Source: Paralithodes platypus (lineage: Eukaryota > Arthropoda > Malacostraca > Decapoda > Lithodidae). Taken from it: DNA of 64,000 bases. The stretch covers positions 31,508,728 through 31,572,727 of the forward strand of contig CM064580.1 in assembly GCA_032716605.1 (NCBI GenBank), in the 5' to 3' direction. The position numbers and the translations under genes are program-made. Under the pieces are notes generated by a model. It did no database searches and was not told the DNA's origin. It worked only from the letters and a program-made list of their open reading frames with translations. Shown one piece after another: positions 1 through 10,789 of the stretch (positions are counted from its first letter, which is position 1; each line of letters starts with the position of its first letter).

Positions 1-129
1 GGGACCCCTATTCAAGGGAACAGCAGTGATAAGTGTGTGTCGATCGGATAGAATCGTAGGTATATACATAAGTGAGAAGGATTATTTAAAAAAATGCTGG
101 ACCAAATAAGGTGTGTGTCGAGGGGTGGG

Positions 130-471
130 TCAGGGGTAATTACACGGTATGCTGGAGAATCCAGGATTTCGATGCCAGCCAATCACGGGGCTTCCAGGTT
201 TGCCATACCTGGATCCTGATCTTCCAATTTGGGTGATGCTTTGATGGCCTCCCATGACCGTGTTTTCTTCTTCTACTATCTTGAGTCGACCAATGGCGTA
301 GCGACCCGAGCGAGTGTCACTGCCATCCCTGTACCCAGCCAGCCTGGGTCCAGGCTTAGTGAAGGAGGGATCTTGGCCGCCTATCTCAATAAGGGCGGCT
401 GTAGGTGGTTTGGGATCCTCATCTTTATTATGCTTAGGAGGGGTTTGCCTACTTGCTCCTTCCGAGGCTGT
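130..471 (-). CDS. Candidate terminal exon, unidentified protein
   Basis: On the minus strand 113 sense codons run without a stop from 471 down to a TGA at 132-130; the preceding in-frame stop is at 474-472. There is no ATG near its beginning (the only Met codon is at 255-253), so if real it is an internal or last exon. A possible splice acceptor CAG lies at 470-468, with a weak pyrimidine tract. The peptide is rich in Gly, Pro, Ser, Arg and Lys, contains a Glu triplet followed by Asn-Thr-Val-Met-Gly-Gly, and ends in Cys-Asn-Tyr-Pro. The stretch is visibly GC-richer than its AT-rich surroundings, which is the main reason for listing it. I do not recognise a family. A chance open frame remains possible, and no neighbouring exon was identified. 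Confidence 0.3.
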   Translation of the reverse strand, partial: TASEGASRQTPPKHNKDEDPKPPTAALIEIGGQDPSFTKPGPRLAGYRDGSDTRSGRYAIGRLKIVEEENTVMGGHQSITQIGRSGSRYGKPGSPVIGWHRNPGFSSIPCNYP

Positions 472-474
472 TTA

Positions 475-982
475 CGGTTCTTGGGAAACTGCCCAACAAT
501 AATGAAAACAATATGGGATAAAAAATATAAGTTGAATGTATATTTTTGTCAGCAATTGAATTTGATGGAGGAATGAAAATATTAAAACATTTCTTAGCCC
601 TGTGTTACCAACGGTCTACTACTTTTTGTATATTGTGTACAACCAAAGGATTGTGTTCAACTTAAGACGTACCTCTACGAACCCAAGAGTATATAGTCTT
701 GGATATTTACTTATAGGTAGCATAACATTTTTTAGCACTCTCGGCATACCATGACACTTTCTTCATATCCTGGTTATTATATAAATACAACACGACTTAA
801 TTCAGTTTAAGAATTGTCTTCATGGGTTTCATAGAGTTACATATTTATACAGACTGAACAGACCTTAATTATAGCAAAATTTACTACTAAGTGGAAGGTA
901 AGGCTAGCAAAGCAGAAGGCTCTCTCCCCACCTACCACACCCTCGGACCTTGGGTCGGCATGACATACTGTATAGTTGGGTA
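475..982. other. Intergenic, nothing recognised
   Basis: AT-rich sequence with no long open frame, no structured RNA and no repeat that I can recognise. Confidence 0.5.
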
Positions 983-1654
983 AAAAGAGGGCCCAGTAGA
1001 ATATATAAAAGAGGGCCCAGTAGAATATATAAAAGAGGGCCCAGTAGAATATATAAAAGAGGGCCCAGTAGAATATATAAAAGAGGGCCCAGTAGAATAT
1101 ATAAAAGAGGGCCCAGTAGAATATATAAAAGAGGGCCCAGTAGAATATATAAAAGAGGGCCCAGTAGAATATATAAAAGAGGGCCCAGTAGAATATATAA
1201 AAGAGGGCCCAGTAGAATATATAAAAGAGGGCCCAGTAGAATATATAAAAGAGGGCCCAGTAGAATATATAAAAGAGGGCCCAGTAGAATATATAAAAGA
1301 GGGCCCAGTAGAATATATAAAAGAGGGCCCAGTAGAATATATAAAAGAGGGCCCAGTAGAATATATAAAAGAGGGCCCAGTAGAATATATAAAAGAGGGC
1401 CCAGTTGAATATATAAAAGAGGGCCCAGTAGAATATATAAAAGAGGGCCCAGTAGAATATATAAAAGAGGGCCCAGTAGAATATATAAAAGAGGGCCCAG
1501 TAGAATATATAAAAGAGGGCCCAGTAGAATATATAAAAGAGGGCCCAGTAGAATATATAAAAGAGGGCCCAGTAGAATATATAAAAGAGGGCCCAGTAGA
1601 ATATATAAAAGAGGGCCCAGTAGAATATATAAAAGAGGGCCCAGTAGAATATAT
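983..1654. repeat. 24 bp minisatellite, 28 copies
   Basis: Exactly 28 head-to-tail copies of a 24 bp unit. Each unit contains the palindrome GGGCCC, and across each unit junction the string TATATAAAAG is formed, which matches a TATA-box consensus. All units appear identical except the 18th (1391-1414), where A is replaced by T at 1406. Because 24 is a multiple of three, one frame reads as an eight-residue peptide repeat until the variant creates a stop; I regard that as incidental. The near-perfect identity implies recent expansion or homogenisation. Confidence 0.97.
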
Positions 1655-1929
1655 TTTAACCGGGAAATGTTATAGTAAACAATGAATCAAATTGAAATAA
1701 CTTGTACTTTACCTATTCCTAGTGAATATTCCTGTCAACTAAAATGTCCTAATGTTACCCAAAGTATATATAATACAAAAGCGTAATTGTACTGGATGGG
1801 TTAAGCAAATATCCATAATAAAATAGATAAATCGCAGTTAATCTTCTGAGGTGAAGCCAAACTACAATGGTATTAACCATCTTTTTGTTTTGCCTAAGAC
1901 TATGTGATGATATACATGTGGTCAAGGAC

Positions 1930-1998
1930 TAATAGTAATCAAAGGGCTAAAGTAATAGTAATCAAAGGGCTAAAGTAATAGTAATCAAAGGGCTAAAG
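1930..1998. repeat. 23 bp tandem repeat, 3 copies
   Basis: Three perfect adjacent copies (1930-1952, 1953-1975, 1976-1998) of a 23 bp unit containing CAAAGGGCTAAAG. Confidence 0.95.
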
Positions 1999-3920
1999 TA
2001 AATATTTAGCAATAAACCATACAATTACCACAGGCCCTTCCTAAGCCTAACAAAATTGTCTAATAATAGCCAGAAAAATTGGTATAAACATGATGATGGT
2101 AAACTAAAGGGGTTAAGGTGTATAAATTGCATGATTATGACATTATGTTCCCCCTTGCATGGTGAGCCAAGTAAGGGCACGGGACAGGTTGTGAACACTC
2201 TTTAAGGCGGCACTGCTAATGGCCCGATGGAGGTTTGACCCACACACGTTATTGCACCTTATATATCGTATATGTTTAGTGATGGCGTTTCAAGTTATCA
2301 TATTTGACTGTTTGTCTACTAGATATTCTCGAAAGCTTGAAATGAACTTAGGTCAATTTGATAACGACAGTAATTTGGTTGATTTAATGTGTGTAATAAA
2401 TTGGCACATCCCTTTAAATTTAAACATTTACCACCTCTTTATAACTCACTGCCTCTTAATGATTCCTACAAAATGAGCTAGCTTGTTTCTAACTATGTGT
2501 CCGTCATTTAGGTTGTTCAAGTTTGATTCAACCAAATCACGTACCGGTACAGTACTGCAGCCATAAAGGAGAACAGACTGTATTTTTTTGTTAGCACTCT
2601 CTTACCTACAGAAGATTCCTTTGTGCCTGTCTGTCTTCCATTACATAGTGTTTCATCTCCTATTTTCTCAAAATATATCTGGGTTTAAATCCAAGCTATT
2701 CCAAACATTATGTTTAGCTATATCCGAAAACATATAATTGCAAATGCGAGTCGCTTACATTAGATACCTGTGCGGAGTTGTTCGTGCCTGAGTGTAAGTA
2801 TTCATGTCTCTACTATGCAATATAAGTCAACACATTGTCAATGGCTTGGAATATGTGTACCGTATATGTTGTAGATCCATGGTGTGTATTTATTAGACAT
2901 TGTACAATCATTGGTAGTTTAATAATTTATTTATATACATCACAAGATACATTTGGTCCCAACTTTGAAAAACCTCTATGAAATTCTGTTATCACTTGAT
3001 GACACTTCTCCAATCCAAGTATACAGTATGTACAGTAATAGGCATTGTCATTTAGGTACATGGGCTATCATATTAAGGATGGGCTTAATGGTAATAGAGA
3101 TTGAGAGATGTGTGTGTGTTTGTGTGTGTTCATGGTCTATTGGTAGGTTAACAGTATTCAAAGTCAAATACTCCATTAATTTATCTTCTCGATCTCGCAA
3201 ACGTTTCTATAACGTCATCGTTCTGTTTTAACACACATTAATCGCCTCTACATGCATTAAATATAGTATATATGCAAAAGATAGAGCAAAACTCCAATTA
3301 TCACATTCAAAATTAATATATAAGAAATAATTAATTGCTTTTCCAATTTTTGCTCGTTTTTATTATATGAAACAAGAATAATTTGTCATGCTCAATCCAA
3401 CTGTTCATCAGAATGTGTTAATCATCAATAGTTAATTTTGTATGACTATAATAAATATAATAAATATTGGGGGCAGGGGGCTAGGAGTCCTCCTCCCCTT
3501 GTACTGTTATCCTATTCGACGAGACAGAAAAACGGGCGAGGGAACACAAAAGGGGTCCAGGACCCTGAGATTAAGAACTTTAAATGTTGATTATTTTCGG
3601 GCTCTGTCTCGTGTCGGCCACCCCCAGCAATGGGGTATGTGCCTGAGTATTATACGTACATATATATACATACATCTATCTATTGCCCGACAGTTAACTC
3701 CCGCTTAGGGTGGCCATACACAAAACGCTCCAAATGGACCTATTCCCCATTAGGGCAATCCGTGCCAGTTTATGAAGGACTTATAGGACTGAACACTCAA
3801 CTTAGGGACCGTCCGATTCAGAGGCCTCCTATGTATTTTTAGCACATTTTCTAAGATGGTGGGCGGCTAGTTCAGCACTAACCTGTTTCACCCTTAGGTA
3901 AGCAGTAAGGATTTATTTAT
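1999..3920. other. Intergenic, nothing recognised
   Basis: AT-rich DNA with a short GT-rich microsatellite near 3107-3129. Open frames are short, lack recognisable motifs and look like chance. No RNA gene was seen. Confidence 0.5.
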
Positions 3921-4039
3921 GGTTGTCTACCCTAGATGGGTTGCCGACCAAAACTGATGAGTCCTATCCACCCCGATTTGTATAAGGTTGTCTCCCCTAG
4001 ATGGGTTGCCGACCAAGGCTGACGAGTCCCATCCACCCG
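3921..4039. repeat. 54 bp sequence duplicated in tandem (65 bp period)
   Basis: Two copies, 3921-3974 and 3986-4039, differ at only a few positions and are separated by an 11 bp spacer. Each has a possible stem formed by GATGGG near its 5' side and a CCCATC-like segment near its 3' side (perfect in the second copy). The function is unknown; it could be the edge of a dispersed repeat. Confidence 0.85.
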
Positions 4040-5560
4040 GTTAAATATTGATACTGTACTTGGCAAATAAAAATGATGCCTGCATAACCAAAATATTAAT
4101 TTGATATAGATTTTTAGCAACAAGGATTTTGCTTAGTCCAATGTAGTATATCACAAATAGAAAGAGTAGAGACCAATCTACAATGGTACAGTAGCAAAAC
4201 CCAAAACAAAGTATACAATCATCGATAAAAGTGATGTGCACTAAACAAAAGTTATGCATTTCCAACATATTTCGACTTCGTTTCATTATAAATCACAATT
4301 TTCGGTAACGTCAAAAGTGTTTTATAAATGAAATGACAAGCATATTTGATGCACTTTTTCAAAAACCCAATCAGAGATTGTCTATCGTTAATAATTTATT
4401 TTACTGGTACTAGTATATTCTACCGTACATAAATTTCGGTTGATATTGTTCTAAGGCGTTTTAGAGTTATACAATATAGTGATGGTATGATGATAGACAT
4501 GGTATGAGAAAGAGAATAAAGCAAGCCTGAAGTCCCTACTCCTAATATTTGATTTTATATTAATCTTTATAAACACGCAATCATCAGACATAAATCATGG
4601 CATTCGCAACGGTTTTAAATTCAAGCAAGTTATACGGGACACTGATTTTAGTTACAATCTATGTACTGTACATACAATTTTTGTTTAAACTATTATATAA
4701 TACTAAACCTTATAAAGTATTTTAGATACATTTACCAGTGGTCCAGTCAACATATCTGACATGTATATAGGAACAGTGGACAACACCTCACTGTGTGACT
4801 GCCAGGGAGAAACAAACTGAAGAGTGAGTCTCACTATACCTCCCACGATGGGCTATGTTAACTGAGAACAATTTTACCAATGGTTTTATTCAGCATGCCA
4901 CTACCAAATCTTATTGTAGCCCAATTGATATGCAATAATTCGAGTATTTAGATTCATTCAATTGATTCTAAAATATCAAATACACTAATCGCGTATCCTT
5001 GCATTTAGGGACACCCTTCCTGAATACACGATTCAAGTATTCATGCGTGAGAGGGTTTATTAGGGGTCATTATGTCCTAGCTTGGTCAATTCACAGTGAC
5101 CAGTGTCTTCTCCCTCTTCATAAATGTTTATGTCAAGTCCTATTTTATGATCTACATGGTATTGATGACATTTTTGCATAAAAATAAATGCTTATTTATA
5201 TAATACAACAACAAATAAGAAACAAATTAATCATATGATTGGGCGTTGGTTAAATTATGCCTATGGTCTTCTTCGATCACAATCAGTGTGATTTGGTAAC
5301 TGCGATGAATATTCAAGTATCGCAGTTTTGTAAGTGAATGATCAGTATTCGTTTGAATCATATTATTAACCAAGACTAGATGCACTTGATTCACCAATGT
5401 ATCCCTGGCAATCCTGTTTCTTCTCCAAATATACAACATCAATGTTCCTCCCACTTTCACTCATTTTTACTGGGAGGCCAATAGTTTCGTGAAAGGGTCA
5501 AACGTTTGACAAGCTAAACATATGAATAGGCAGCCAAACGTTTAGTCCTGTGTCTGCAAG
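4040..5560. other. Intergenic, nothing recognised
   Basis: AT-rich DNA with only short open frames that lack motifs. No repeat or RNA gene was recognised. Confidence 0.5.
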
Positions 5561-5830
5561 TTTGTTGTTGTTGTGTGTGTTGTGTGTGTGTGTATCAATA
5601 GGCGTGAGTGAATGAGTGTGTATGTGCGGAAAAAATATATATATATAAAAACAAAAACAATTGTATGAGTGCGAATTTGTACTTGTAGTATTCTATCTAT
5701 TTCCTTAAGTTCCTTGGCCTCTTTCACCTACCTCATCAATCTGCATTAAACTTTCTGTGCGAGCGTGTGTGTGTGTGTGTGTCTCTACTGTGTGACTGTA
5801 CTTGCGTAAGTGTATCTGCGAGAGAGAGAG

Positions 5831-5860
<30 letters not shown>
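5561..5860. repeat. Microsatellite cluster (GT, AT, GA)
   Basis: GT-rich tract at 5561-5596, a short AT run near 5636-5647, a pure GT run at 5765-5782 and GA runs at 5821-5860. Simple-sequence repeats only; the Ser/Leu-rich frame read through them on the minus strand is a by-product. Confidence 0.9.
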
Positions 5861-5866
<6 letters not shown>

Positions 5867-6344
5867 TGACTTTTGATGCATGCCTGAGTGACAGACAGAT
5901 GTAGATGAAAATGTATGTAGAACGAGAGCCAGAGACTGACTGACTTACTGCTGCATTACTGACAGAGATATGTAAATATATACTTATGTATTGTATTACC
6001 GTATCTTCCAAGTGTATTTGAGACGATACCTTCCCCTTCAATACTGGGGTGGGACACACACCAACCTAATACGACTTCTCATTATTTGATCTAATTATAG
6101 ATGCCCAGGAAGCCATTCAAACACATTACGCTCTATCACATCAATTAATTAGTTGCTGCCTGTTTCTCCACGAACATCAAACATTGTATTCAGGTTAACA
6201 TCATGTAATTATCTCTCTCTCTCTCTCTTAATATATATATAAATATATGTATATCACAATGGAAAAGTCGCAGGCCCGATCTCTGGCAGGGCGAGATGGA
6301 TAGATAGTCAATCTACTGAACTTGGTCACTGTGGCAGACATACA
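5861..6344. other. Intergenic with CT/AT microsatellite
   Basis: No gene seen. It contains a CT run at 6212-6228 running into an AT run at 6229-6240. The right boundary at 6344/6345 is where homology to the 3' end of element 1 starts abruptly. Confidence 0.6.
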
Positions 6345-6498
6345 TGCATGCGATATTGTGTTTTATGTATAATTCACACTTCAGTTGTTGTGCACCTTTT
6401 GCAATTAGGGGCAGCTAAGGGTAGCAGGTCGGTTGGTTGCCTGTCAGATTTTGATAATGCTTCTAAGGTCGATTAATCTAAACATCTTGGGGGGGGGC
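6345..6498 (+). other. Truncated 3' UTR and polypurine tract in front of the 5' LTR
   Basis: This stretch is nearly identical to 13867-14016, the 3' UTR immediately before the 3' LTR, and includes the G-rich polypurine tract (nine G at 6489-6497 followed by C). Such sequence should not precede a 5' LTR. The simplest reading is that the LTR at 6499 is also the 3' LTR of another, truncated tandem copy. Confidence 0.9.
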
Positions 6499-8300
6499 TG
6501 TGACGCACCCCAGTGCTGGGCAACGCAACCTTATTGTACTGCCTTGGTACTCGACTGTATCCGCCCGTGATCTGGCTACCGTCCAGCCGCAATGTATATT
6601 GAGTGTGACAACTTATAACTATGTCTTTGTATCTCTGCAAAGGTCTCGTCATGTGCTAACCAGTGGTGGGTTTTGTTTTTTAAGGCATGTCGAGACCTTC
6701 CATTCAATATGTAGTATCAATAGAGAAGTTGATAGATAGACAATGGGAGTTCAGAGAGAGAGAGTGAGTTGGCTTCAGAGCAAGAGGGTAGCAACGCGCC
6801 GCGCTGCCGGCCGGGTGGTTGCCAGACGTATGGACTGGTGGCAGCCCTGCGCTTATAGCTAGGCGCGATAGGGTTGGTAGTCCATTGTTGCCTGCCTGGG
6901 CTGGGCCCATGTTGTCGTACAGCACACTGCCTGGAGGCTGGCTGCGTGTTCCATGACCAGGTTGCCTAGAACCTTTGAGATTCTAACATCCCTTGCCCTC
7001 TCTCCCAACTTCTCACTGTTGCACTCTTTCTCTCTGACGACATTACTCTCCATTTCATTCTTCTCTCTATTTAAATGCATAACCTTCCCTTGAGGTCCTA
7101 AAGGAGTTTCAGCACTCACCTCTCGTATTACTCTTAGGACAAGCATATATTTACATGTATTAGATTTAAGGGGTTAATGTGAACAGCGATCTTCTTGATG
7201 AGGATAGTTGGTGAACGTTCTACATGTTCACGAGTTATATGCACTGCTCATCATCCCATTTGTGACTAGACTGGTGCCATGTGTAAGAGCCCGACCCTGC
7301 CCAGGAGTTGTCTGTAGAGGGACGAGGACTTAGCCTTGATTTGCATACCGAGGCAGGAGCGAGTGTAGTACCTGAGACTACAGCTCGCTCGTAGTGCCGT
7401 TATAGTAGAGTAACGTAATTTATCTGTCCTTGTGTTCTCTACAGTCTTCTCCTGGGTTCTCGCTTTCGGTGCTGGGACTCGTTGTTCCTGTGACTTGGCC
7501 TGCTAGCTAGAACACATGGGGATGATGAGTGGGATATATCTTTATTTTACTATGCATTGCAGCTCTCTTTAAGTATATATCTATAACACTTTACCATACA
7601 CATTACTCACACACAAGACAACACTATTAATACTTTCATGTATCAATTAACTGCACTGTCGTTTTGCTGCTGTGTCCGGAGTTCTGTTGCGTAGGGCGCA
7701 TACGGACTCGGAGGGGAGACAGAGTGAGAGAAGCGAAGTAGCCTATGCGGTAGTAGGCTACCGGCACAGTACTGTTGCCTGCAACCTTTTAGTTATTCCA
7801 AGTATAGATTCATTATTATAATAAGTGACTACTATTTATGTTCCTCCCATGTGTATTATTAGGTATCTACTGGATCATGAACATCTTGTATGCTACATGC
7901 TAGTGCATGTTAGTTGGGGACAGTTAGTGTAGTGCACGCGCTTTCAAGTAGGCGTGTACATTTGTCATTTAGCATTTCACTGTCATACCTTTAGCCTGCT
8001 TCTATTCTACATTATTAGAGGCTTAATATTAACGTAGTTTCTTGAGTATTGCATTTCTTTAGTAATAACGTAACCTATAAATGTCTGAGGGAGTTTAGCC
8101 TCATAGCCTACCCCTGTTGTACACTTTCGCCGAGTTAAGGTACCTCGTTACCGTAGACGATAACTCTGTAGGGCGTTGGTGCTTTTGTGGTCTGGAGCAT
8201 ATAGTATTTGGGACTGGAATCGAGAGTGTCGTTGTCACTTAAGCCATTTCTGTCCTACGATCAAGAATCCCGAATATGTATTGCCGATCCAGCCGTAACA
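6499..8300 (+). repeat. Element 1 5' LTR
   Basis: 1802 bp. It starts TGTGACG and ends CGTAACA, a nearly perfect short inverted terminal pair with TG...CA ends. It is directly followed by AAA and the primer-binding site. It matches 14017-15823 over its full length. The LTR presumably holds the Pol II promoter, but I could not identify individual sites with confidence. Confidence 0.92.
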
Positions 8301-8303
8301 AAA

Positions 8304-8311
8304 TGGCGACC
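8304..8311 (+). promoter_or_regulatory. Primer-binding site, element 1
   Basis: TGGCGACC begins three bases after the LTR end. It is complementary to a tRNA 3' end GGTCGCCA, as expected for a tRNA-Arg-type primer (family knowledge). The same eight bases follow the LTR of element 3. Confidence 0.75.
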
Positions 8312-8569
8312 TTGCACAAGATGCAGTAGTATCCTATCACATGTTTTTTGGAGAACTATTCTAGGCTACCTAGTAGAGCTGGCCAGAATTTTCTTGCCTA
8401 TTGGAGGAATTTTTATTGTGTCATTATTGTATTGGTGGACTTGCAGAGTGTTTCGTTAGGTGTCTAGAGTAGAGTCATTCAAGCATCTTTAACATTTTGT
8501 GAGTCGAGACTGCAATTAGTAATAAGCACTTTTTTTTTGTTTATGAACAGCAATTGTATAACCAGCACT
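8312..8569 (+). other. Element 1 untranslated leader
   Basis: Sequence between primer-binding site and gag. It ends in a T-rich tract (8531-8538) before the first gag ATG codons at 8543 and 8570. An open frame crossing the LTR end here (8208-8459) has no support as a gene. Confidence 0.6.
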
Positions 8570-10255
8570 ATGTCTAATGACTCATCATTTACGGGGGAGG
8601 ATAACACGGTACATCCTAGTGACAAGCAAGTACAGCAGATATTTAGGGAGGGGAGTGTTATCAGTGGAGAGAGGGATGCCCGGGCGTTTTTGCAGACACC
8701 TTTGACCGAACAGCGCCTGCAGGCTATTGATTGTTACGGTCTTCGCTGTTTAGCCACGGTTTTGGGGCGGGACTGTCCTGACAGTTGGCCCAAGAAGAAT
8801 TTGGTGGCATGTTTGTTGGGTGATGGCGATCGGGCATTGGGTGGAGTGGGGTCTTGGGGGGTTCCCTCCAAGCCTCCATTCCACTCTACCCCTGAGCTGG
8901 GCCCTCAGCCAGCGAGTCTTAGCACGATGCAGCAGGAGGGTTCTCAATGGCAAGCTGGCTTACCCGTAAACACGTCTCGGTGTGGATCCCCCATTTTGTG
9001 CTCTCCCCCCCCAGGCCTGTCTCCTGAGATGTTATTTCAGCTAGAACTAGCTAAGCGTAAGTTGCAAGAGAGTCAACAGGCTAGTATAGAACGGATTAAG
9101 CTGCAGGAGACTCAGATACAACAGGCTAGTATAGAACGGATTAAGCTGCAGGAGACTCAGATACAACAGGCTAGTATAGAACGCATAGAGGTGCTTAGAA
9201 TCCAAGCCAATCAGGATGCAACCAGGTACCAGGCTGAAATGGATGTCGAGAAGTCTAGAGTAGAGACCACGGGGCGTCATCTCGGTGGTGGGCACCGGGT
9301 TACAGACTCACTTTCGCATTTAATTAAGTTAGTACCCGCATTTGATGAGACAGCAGTGACTGAGTTTTTGCTCGTTTCGAAAAGAAGTGTCGTGAGTATG
9401 ACTGGCCGGAGGTTAAATGGGCAGCAGTAGTTTTCATCACGTCTAGTGGGTAAGGGGTTGAAAGCCTACGATGCACTGTCACTGGACGAGAGTGTCGTGT
9501 ATGGACTGGTGAAGGAGGCTGTGCTCCGGGCCTACGAACTGCAACCCGAAACTTATAGATTGAAGTTCCGTGGCGTGAATAAGAAGAGCGACGTCAGTCT
9601 TATGGAGCACGCACGGGACTTAACAGATGCATGTAATAACTGGTTTCGGTCCGAGCACGCAGAGTCGGCTGAGGAAATTAAGCAACTTTTCTATCTGGAA
9701 CAGTTTTACAAATGTACTGGAACCGATCTAACGCTGAACATTAAGGAAAAATGTCCCAAGACAGTAGAGGAGGCTGCCAAGGTGGCAGACCTCAGATTAT
9801 CATTGATTCGTGGTTGCGGTGCCGCTCAGAGGGCTGAGTCAGGGCAGAAGGGGCGCTATACCCCACCCACCAGAGTTTTCGTAATAACAAATCCTATGAC
9901 ACACATAACCACACTAAAAGCATTGCACCTAATAACACCTACAAACACAAGCCTCTCCCGTTTACTAAAGGTCAGGCCCCTTCTTCGCCCGCACAAGGGA
10001 AGAAGCCCATTGGGGATGTGAAATGTTACAAATGTCAGAAGCTCGGCCATTATTCACGTGAGTGCCCTAGTAACACTCCCGCTAAGCCGGTGTCATTGGT
10101 TCACAGTATCGGTGTGTCTCTGAAGGCTGCAGCAACTGCCCGGGGTAGGTTGTCAGCAGCTGAGGCACACGCGGTAAAGAAGAGTACGGAAGGCTCGACA
10201 CCTGTCCGGGACGCTTTCTGTAGCCATCGGGGACACGGGTTTGTGAGCTGGGGGA
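8570..10255 (+). pseudogene. gag: Element 1 gag: N-terminal domain, coiled coil, SCAN-like capsid, CCHC knuckle
   Basis: Structural protein that would form the particle and bind element RNA in the cytoplasm. ATG 8570 is preferred over the upstream in-frame ATG at 8543 because the related gag of element 3 starts with a similar Met-Ser-acidic peptide. Order: a helical N-terminal segment with a weak SAP-like look (about 8630-8825); a Gln/Glu-rich coiled coil containing a 45 bp tandem repeat (9040-9260); a SCAN-like capsid segment (about 9325-9820) with conserved Trp-Phe-Arg, Leu-Glu-Gln-Phe and Pro-Lys-Thr blocks; then a zinc knuckle CX2CX4HX4C at 10024-10065. Breaks: two compensating shifts between about 9375 and 9435 with an in-frame stop at 9428-9430, another shift near 9860, and a one-base loss near 10255 just before protease. 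Confidence 0.88.
9074..9187 (+). repeat. 45 bp tandem repeat in the gag coiled coil
   Basis: Units at 9074-9118 and 9119-9163, then a partial third copy to about 9187. They encode a 15-residue repeat containing Gln-Gln-Ala-Ser-Ile-Glu-Arg-Ile, which lengthens a predicted coiled coil in frame. The corresponding stretch is absent from the element 3 gag. Confidence 0.9.
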
Positions 10256-10657
10256 GTGAACATACGGAGGGTTGACTTGCTGAGGGATACGGGGGCTTCG
10301 CAAACTTTGTTGAGGAACTTCACAGGGAAACCGATAAATGCGGCCAGAGTTGTTGTGGTGCAGGGTATAAATGCTACGAGGTCATACCCACTTGTGAGGT
10401 TGGAGTTGAGAGTGGGAGAGTGGTGCAGGGAGCTGGATGTAGGGATCGTTGAGTGTTTGCCAGTTGAGGGCGTCGACCTTCTTCTCGGCAACGACTTTGC
10501 GGTGCCCTCTTCCGGGACTCCACCCTTAGTCGTTGCCGAGAGGGCGGCCGACGTGGATGGTGAGAATCGGGAATGGGTTGGGAGGTGCCAACAGGATGAG
10601 ATGGCCTGTGTGGTAACCCGATCTCGCTCTGCGGCTCCTGCACAGCCTAGCACTTAA
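10256..10657 (+). pseudogene. pol: Element 1 aspartic protease
   Basis: Retropepsin-type protease that would cleave the Gag-Pol polyprotein. The catalytic motif Asp-Thr-Gly-Ala is at residues 11-14 of this frame, and the second conserved block reads Val-Asp-Leu-Leu-Leu-Gly-Asn-Asp, as usual in Ty3/gypsy proteases. A frameshift near 10255 separates it from gag. The frame stops at TAA 10655-10657, where element 3 reads on, so this is a nonsense mutation; the same frame resumes and continues into integrase. Confidence 0.9.
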
Positions 10658-10789
10658 CCTCGGGGACAGTGGAGGAAGGATCAGGAGAAGGTTGCTAAGG
10701 GCAGGAAAAGGGACATTGATTCTGCTGCACTTCTCGGTGATTCGGTACTTCGGCCTATAATACACACGGGAGTAGCCTCTGGCCCAGAT

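Noticed and set aside
950..1408. 152-codon frame with an eight-residue repeat
   Set aside because: It is the 24 bp minisatellite read in one frame; it ends when one unit mutates and has no flanking gene structure.
3951..4030. Hammerhead ribozyme (CTGATGAG and CTGACGAG in the 54 bp pair)
   Set aside because: The core string matches, but no stem II closing with GAAA and no plausible cleavage stem follow.
6345..8300. LTR start at TG 6345 (and 13867), giving about 1956 bp LTRs
   Set aside because: The shared sequence does begin there, but no polypurine tract precedes it. TGTGACG at 6499/14017 is directly preceded by a G-rich polypurine tract and pairs with the CGTAACA end, so the LTR starts there.
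8208..8459. 83-codon hydrophobic frame across the 5' LTR end
   Set aside because: It straddles the LTR boundary and the primer-binding site, and the copy in the 3' LTR (15731) diverges after the LTR end; chance frame.
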